DNA from: Candidatus Omnitrophota bacterium
GTDB taxonomy: Bacteria > Hinthialibacterota > Hinthialibacteria > OLB16
NCBI GenBank assembly: GCA_020632575.1
Contig: JACKFH010000008.1
Coordinates: forward strand, 1 to 64,000
Reading direction: 5' to 3'
Length of the DNA: 64,000 bases
Shown here: in pieces, positions 60,102 to 64,000 of the stretch
Layout: every line of letters begins with the position of its first letter
Position numbering within the stretch: the stretch's first letter is position 1
Position numbers and translations under genes: made by a program
Notes under the pieces: generated by a model
Databases searched by the model: none
What the model was told of the DNA's origin: nothing
What the model saw: only the letters and a program-made list of their open reading frames with translations

Positions 60102-61553
60102 TCACTTCACCGACCGATGCCAGTGTTGAAGGAAGATGAGCAGGTCCTTCTGGTCCACGATATCATCGTCGGCCATGAGGTTGGAAATTCTGGGATCGTC
60201 GGCGGGATACGTTCCTCCTTGTCCCTCTCCCGTCGGGCGTGTCGGAGTCATGGTGGGAACGGTGATCTCACCCTCCGAGGGTCGTCCGAATCCAACCGGG
60301 GTCGCGGTCGGCGTTGGTAAAATCGGAGTCGCCGTGGGATCCTCGGACAGAGGCTCTAAAGTTGCGGTTGGCGCCATGGATACAGTCGAATCGAAGACTC
60401 CGATTTGCTGGAAATCGAATTGGTAGGAATAATCCATTCGATGGTTCTCGGTCCGGGCCTCCGCGGGATTGTAATCGGGACCAACAAAGGGGAGCCACTC
60501 GGTGCTGGCCGCCCGAATCAATGGAAGGTCCCGAAGGGGATCGTCATCACGGACGATGTTGTATTGGACATTGCGAATCCGCTGTGAGCCCAACCCCGGA
60601 TCGTTGGATTCTTTCCTCACAAGGCCGAGCCCTTTGGCAAACCACCAGTCCACCTCTTTGGATGTGTCCAGGTTGGTCTGAATCACTTTCAGGGCATTGA
60701 CCGGGAGCATCACTCCGTTGTCCAGGCGTTCGATCGAGCCGACTGACACCTTCCAGTTCTCGGTCCGTGTCGATTCCTCGACCGGCGCCTTCCAGGTTCG
60801 ATTGTCCTCCCAACGACGATCATGGACCTGAACGGCGGCTGACCAATCGGGGGCGGAATAACTGCCACCCTGCAACAAAATGGGGAGGTGGGGGTTGTAA
60901 TCTACCTTACGGATTCTCTCTTGTTCGTCCTTCCATCGTTCTCCCTCGATTGAAACTGTTCCATCCTCCGCTTTTCGGATATAGATGTGATGCTCGACTG
61001 GAACCATTGTGTCCTGTTCCGATTTTCTCTGGATCCTCATGTAACGGTAATTGAAATTTTTCTCTTCCGTCGCCGTCTTGTCGTCGGATAACGGTTGAGA
61101 GAAATAGTAGTTGCTTGTTTGGTAGTGGAGACTGATTTCATTCGTGTTCATTTCGACCGGATCGAGGGAATCTCCCTCTCCCGGCATGCCCGCGTCCATC
61201 CATTCACGCAGGTTGTCCCGGTCCCAGGGCCAAGTGACCCCAAGCGGAGGCATGAATCGGTAGTCTCCAAGGGTGACTGCGCGGATATCGTCCGCCTGAT
61301 TCCGGATTAAATCCAAAGTGTCGAAATTGAACTCAGCTGGCGCTCCAAACCGTTCGTCACCAGTCCGGCTCGTGTGGTGACAGGAGCAACAAGCCTGAGT
61401 GAAAAAGCCCTCGGCCCAGTTCTCGTAAGTCAACGTGGTCTGAGAGTATCCCGCCCCCGCCGGGATTCCGGACGTCAGAAGGGCCAAGGCGATCCCGTTG
61501 AGGAACCAGGGGGATTTGCGCTTAATCGGTAAACGGATGTCGGATCTTTTCAC
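60102..61553 (-). CDS. Secreted monohaem protein with Thr/Pro linker and dockerin-like C-terminus
   Basis: GTG 61553 has GAGGAA 7 nt upstream (483 aa). A signal peptide (about 1-38) precedes ACCSCHHTSR, a single CxxCH haem site, and FMPPLGVTWPWDRDNLREWMDAGMP, a common planctomycete-type cytochrome segment with a Met ligand option. The central region (about 140-400) is of unknown fold. A Thr/Pro linker (PTATPILPTPTATP) leads to a C-terminus DPRISNLMADDDIVDQKDLLIFLQHWHR. That tail resembles the one at the end of the 5651 gene. Operon with DUF1501 and DUF1553-like genes. Confidence 0.76.
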   Translation of the reverse strand: MKRSDIRLPIKRKSPWFLNGIALALLTSGIPAGAGYSQTTLTYENWAEGFFTQACCSCHHTSRTGDERFGAPAEFNFDTLDLIRNQADDIRAVTLGDYRFMPPLGVTWPWDRDNLREWMDAGMPGEGDSLDPVEMNTNEISLHYQTSNYYFSQPLSDDKTATEEKNFNYRYMRIQRKSEQDTMVPVEHHIYIRKAEDGTVSIEGERWKDEQERIRKVDYNPHLPILLQGGSYSAPDWSAAVQVHDRRWEDNRTWKAPVEESTRTENWKVSVGSIERLDNGVMLPVNALKVIQTNLDTSKEVDWWFAKGLGLVRKESNDPGLGSQRIRNVQYNIVRDDDPLRDLPLIRAASTEWLPFVGPDYNPAEARTENHRMDYSYQFDFQQIGVFDSTVSMAPTATLEPLSEDPTATPILPTPTATPVGFGRPSEGEITVPTMTPTRPTGEGQGGTYPADDPRISNLMADDDIVDQKDLLIFLQHWHRSVK

Positions 61554-61566
61554 TCGAATTTCCTCG

Positions 61567-62832
61567 CTATGCACGGAATGCGTTGAAGGGTTGAATGTCA
61601 CTGGGAAGAAAGGAACTGGGATTCAACCCGGCCATCTCCAGGAGAGCCGCTCCAATATTGATCGGCTTGATTTCCTTGCCGGCCCCCGATGGGTCGACAA
61701 GACCGGTTGAGTAGTCGACCTCCAGAGACTTTTGGTAGTCATCGGTGCCGCCAAGAACTCGTCCGCCGAGAACCCCGCCCCCGATCGCCATGACACTGGT
61801 GTCCGCCCAATGGTCCTTTCCATTCGAACCGTTTAATTTGGGAGTGCGACCGAACTCGCTCATCACAATGACCGTGGTTTGGTCCAGTAGGGTTCCCGAA
61901 CCCGAGGTCGCGTTCTTGCTCGCGAGCGCCGTTACAATCGCGTGGAGGTCCGTGAAAGTGTTCTCGAATGCGGGAGATTGGGCGTTGAAATTATTATTGT
62001 GGGAGTCCCAGGAGCCTCTTGCTCGCAGACTTCCGGTAAGGGCGTAACCCCGCTCAAAGGCGGTCGCCAGCGCGCTGCCTTCATTGGCCAACCCATTAAG
62101 GTTGTTAAACTCTTCGCCAAGTTCGGTTTTGACATCTTTCAGTTCTTTCCAGCGCCCCAGGGAGTCCTCCATCTCGGAGAAACGAGACCCGTTCTTCCCC
62201 TGAGCGAACAGGCGATTCATGTGAGCGGTGTAATGTCGGGAGATGTATTCGTCCATGTTCGCTTCGACTGTGGCGCTGGGTGTGTTGGACACCCCCCCGC
62301 CCACCAGTAGATCGAGGAATCCGGAGCCCGATGCTGTTCCATTTCCTAACGTTCCAGAAAACGAAGGGCCGGACAGGGCCATATAAGGGATGAGGTAATC
62401 CTCCGGGTTGTTTTGGGAGATCATGATGGTTCCCCAGTCCGGATCGTTCATCCCGGCGCTGCCGGTCATCATGATTTCCTCGCCGTTGCTGTGGCTGTTT
62501 GTCCCCGTGTTGACCCCGTTGATGACACAGGCGCGGTCCCCGAAATCTTGGAAGAAGGTTCGAACCATGGGACGTCCTGGGTTGTCCAGGAACCGGATAC
62601 CGTTGAGTTCAGCCACATCGCCGCCCGGATCGACATCGATCGTGTCCAGTCCGACTTTCGGCTCGAACACCATGGTTGGATCCCATCCGCCGCGAGCGAA
62701 GACGAACATGAAGAAATGCGGCCGCGATTCGCCGCTTTGCGCCCAGGCGCAGATCCGTGGGAGCTGGACCGAGAACAAACTGGAGGCGGTCACCGCCGCC
62801 ATGTGTTTCAGGAAATGTCGTCGTTCGACCAT
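61567..62832 (-). CDS. Tat-exported DUF1501 protein
   Basis: ATG 62832 gives 421 aa and a proper N-terminus (MVERRHFLKHMAAVTASSLFSV), with a Tat-like RR motif. The DUF1501 features are FVFARGGWDPTMVFEP, VIVMSEFGRTPKLNGSNGKDHW, VMAIGGGVLGGRVLGGTDDY and the repeated Gly-rich loops. The family is sulfatase/phosphatase-related and is typical of planctomycetes, where it pairs with DUF1549/1553 proteins. It lies between the DUF1553-like gene and the monohaem gene, 13 bp from the latter. Confidence 0.87.
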   Translation of the reverse strand: MVERRHFLKHMAAVTASSLFSVQLPRICAWAQSGESRPHFFMFVFARGGWDPTMVFEPKVGLDTIDVDPGGDVAELNGIRFLDNPGRPMVRTFFQDFGDRACVINGVNTGTNSHSNGEEIMMTGSAGMNDPDWGTIMISQNNPEDYLIPYMALSGPSFSGTLGNGTASGSGFLDLLVGGGVSNTPSATVEANMDEYISRHYTAHMNRLFAQGKNGSRFSEMEDSLGRWKELKDVKTELGEEFNNLNGLANEGSALATAFERGYALTGSLRARGSWDSHNNNFNAQSPAFENTFTDLHAIVTALASKNATSGSGTLLDQTTVIVMSEFGRTPKLNGSNGKDHWADTSVMAIGGGVLGGRVLGGTDDYQKSLEVDYSTGLVDPSGAGKEIKPINIGAALLEMAGLNPSSFLPSDIQPFNAFRA

Positions 62833-62858
62833 TTGTCTTGGACCTGTCCTTTCATTCC

Positions 62859-64000
62859 TCAATAGGTGGCGATCCTCGGATCGCAAAGCATGACCTCGAG
62901 GACATGTTGCCATGCGACTCGAACGTCAGTGTTGACATGTTGACTATCCGTCTTCTCTTGGTCCTGGTTCCGCCCGCTGTAGGTCAGCAGAAGATCGTAG
63001 ATTTCCTGGACCTCGGGACCGAATGGATCCACCGTCTCTCCATAGAATCGAAGGAACCAGTTCGCGATCTGTCTCTTGATGCTCGGTTCGGCCTCGATGG
63101 GGTCTTCCTTCCCGGTGATGACCTTGAAGACAACTCGCTCTCCCCACGGGACGCTGTTGCGCAACTCTTTCCGATAGATGTCCTCGGCCAGCACCTCCGC
63201 CCATCTCTCGAGCACCAACATGAATGTGGGGGTGACTGTCCAACGCCTCTTTAGGATCAGGCTGCCGTCATAACCACCAGCGGCCACTTTAACCCCGGTG
63301 TTGTATTCCAAATGAGGGAACACTTCCGGCTCGCTTTGCCCTCCCTCGTAGCCCGCCCATTCCTCGCCGACAAGCGATTTTCCGAGGAAGTGCAGTTGCT
63401 CGGGGGTCAAGACCTTAAAGGGTTGCGCTTTCGATTCGGGCAAACCCTTCGTGATTGATTCCTGTTGGAGTGCCTGACCGGCCATTTGCGCGTGAAATTC
63501 GGCGAGTTCGATGAACTCCTCGATTCGAGGCGTTTTCGACTTGCTCTCCTCGAGGCTTTTTTCGAGGTCCAGCCAGACACTCACCGCCGGGTCTTGGCGA
63601 ACAGGGACTGTCTTGGATTCAACCGGGTCCGATTTCCCCTTGCTTCCGCCCATTACTCCGGCCGAACGATATTCGTCCGATAGGACGATGGATTTGATCA
63701 GTTGCTTCGGACTGAAGTTGGTGGTTTGAAGTTGGTTGACCAGCTGGGTCAACAGATCGCGATCGGTGTAATCCAAATCCCGGTGAACCAGGAACCGATA
63801 GAAATGCGAGGCCATGGTTCTGGCGAAACGGGAATCCTTGGCGATGTATTGCCCCAAGTCTTTGAGTCCGTTGCTTGGATACCCGTAATAAGAGGGATCC
63901 CGCCCCAAAACATACTGCGACCGCTCCACTCCTTGTTGGGAATAGTTGGCGAAATTCTCCCGAGCGTATTCACTGTGACGGGAGGGTCCGATCGCGAACC
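62859..64000 (-). CDS. DUF1553/DUF1585-like protein (partial, runs off right edge)
   Basis: The frame is open from base 64000 to its stop at 62861-62859, so the start lies outside the window. The visible 379 codons include YIAKDSRFARTMASHFYRFLVHRDLDYTDRDLL and TNFSPKQLIKSIVLSDEYRSAG. These recall the C-terminal part of DUF1553/DUF1585 proteins, which usually follow a haem domain. A GTG at 63929 could serve as a start but has a poor ribosome site and lies inside the frame. It is the first visible gene of the DUF1501 operon. Confidence 0.72.
   Translation of the reverse strand, partial: FAIGPSRHSEYARENFANYSQQGVERSQYVLGRDPSYYGYPSNGLKDLGQYIAKDSRFARTMASHFYRFLVHRDLDYTDRDLLTQLVNQLQTTNFSPKQLIKSIVLSDEYRSAGVMGGSKGKSDPVESKTVPVRQDPAVSVWLDLEKSLEESKSKTPRIEEFIELAEFHAQMAGQALQQESITKGLPESKAQPFKVLTPEQLHFLGKSLVGEEWAGYEGGQSEPEVFPHLEYNTGVKVAAGGYDGSLILKRRWTVTPTFMLVLERWAEVLAEDIYRKELRNSVPWGERVVFKVITGKEDPIEAEPSIKRQIANWFLRFYGETVDPFGPEVQEIYDLLLTYSGRNQDQEKTDSQHVNTDVRVAWQHVLEVMLCDPRIATY

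Noticed and set aside
1..64000. tRNA or rRNA genes
   Set aside because: No cloverleaf-like or rRNA-like sequence was noticed by reading; a covariance search was not possible here.

Overview
The window is bacterial, gene-dense, moderately GC-rich by eye, and has no phage, plasmid or IS backbone. No 16S rRNA or other marker is present, so taxonomy is inference only. The gene set (S1 sulfatase, DUF1501 plus DUF1553-type proteins, DUF4838, DUF4832, Tat-exported Gfo/Idh/MocA proteins, many pseudopilins, ECF-FecR pairs, a YTV-like surface protein, Thr/Pro/Glu linkers with dockerin-like C-termini) fits an uncultured Planctomycetes/PVC-like or neighbouring candidate-phylum heterotroph (Hydrogenedentota, Sumerlaeota, Omnitrophota or OLB16 type).

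Region 1 (1-12.7 kb) is an envelope and regulation region. Two ECF sigma/FecR anti-sigma pairs lie beside three pseudopilins that share a C-terminal signature, a HEAT lipoprotein, an NAD(P)-dependent reductase, a large FG-GAP protein and a secreted monohaem, poly-Asp, DUF5666-repeat protein. Region 2 (12.7-23.6 kb, minus strand) is a redox locus: NHL propeller, GltD-like FAD/Fe-S protein, NuoE-NuoF fusion, PQQ-type propeller with an apparent frameshift, NapH-like and NapG-like Fe-S proteins, a second PQQ-type propeller and an ArsR regulator. Region 3 (23.8-28.7 kb) carries a Tat-exported sugar-isomerase-like protein, ThuA, Gfo/Idh/MocA and an MtaA-like methyltransferase. Region 4 (28.8-35.2 kb) completes a methanol:corrinoid methyltransferase set (MtaC-like, MtaB, DUF1638, RACo-type activator), divergent from an SSS symporter; the intergenic region holds a LacI/cre-like operator.

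Region 5 (35.2-49.8 kb) is for carbohydrate use: Gfo/Idh/MocA proteins, DUF4832, a Tat-exported enolase-superfamily protein, a sulfatase and an L-fucose/L-fuconate catabolic group (SDR, mutarotase, fuconate dehydratase, amidohydrolase), then a sugar-binding lipoprotein with no permease nearby. A KUP potassium transporter and a SpoIIAA-like protein interrupt it. Region 6 (50-55.5 kb) holds a STAS protein, a DHH phosphoesterase, a LamG-like protein, a coiled-coil protein and a charge-segregated YTV-like repeat protein. Region 7 (55.7-64 kb) has DUF4838, a CE15-like esterase, a DUF433-DUF5615 toxin-antitoxin pair, and a DUF1553-like / DUF1501 / monohaem-dockerin operon running off the right edge.

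Taken together the window suggests a scavenger of sulfated, fucose-rich and methylated polysaccharides. It exports many cofactor enzymes by Tat and can use methyl groups via a corrinoid protein. Five different REP-like inverted-repeat elements lie between genes. No tRNA, rRNA or CRISPR array was seen. Start codons were moved from the longest frame wherever a Shine-Dalgarno sequence decided the matter.
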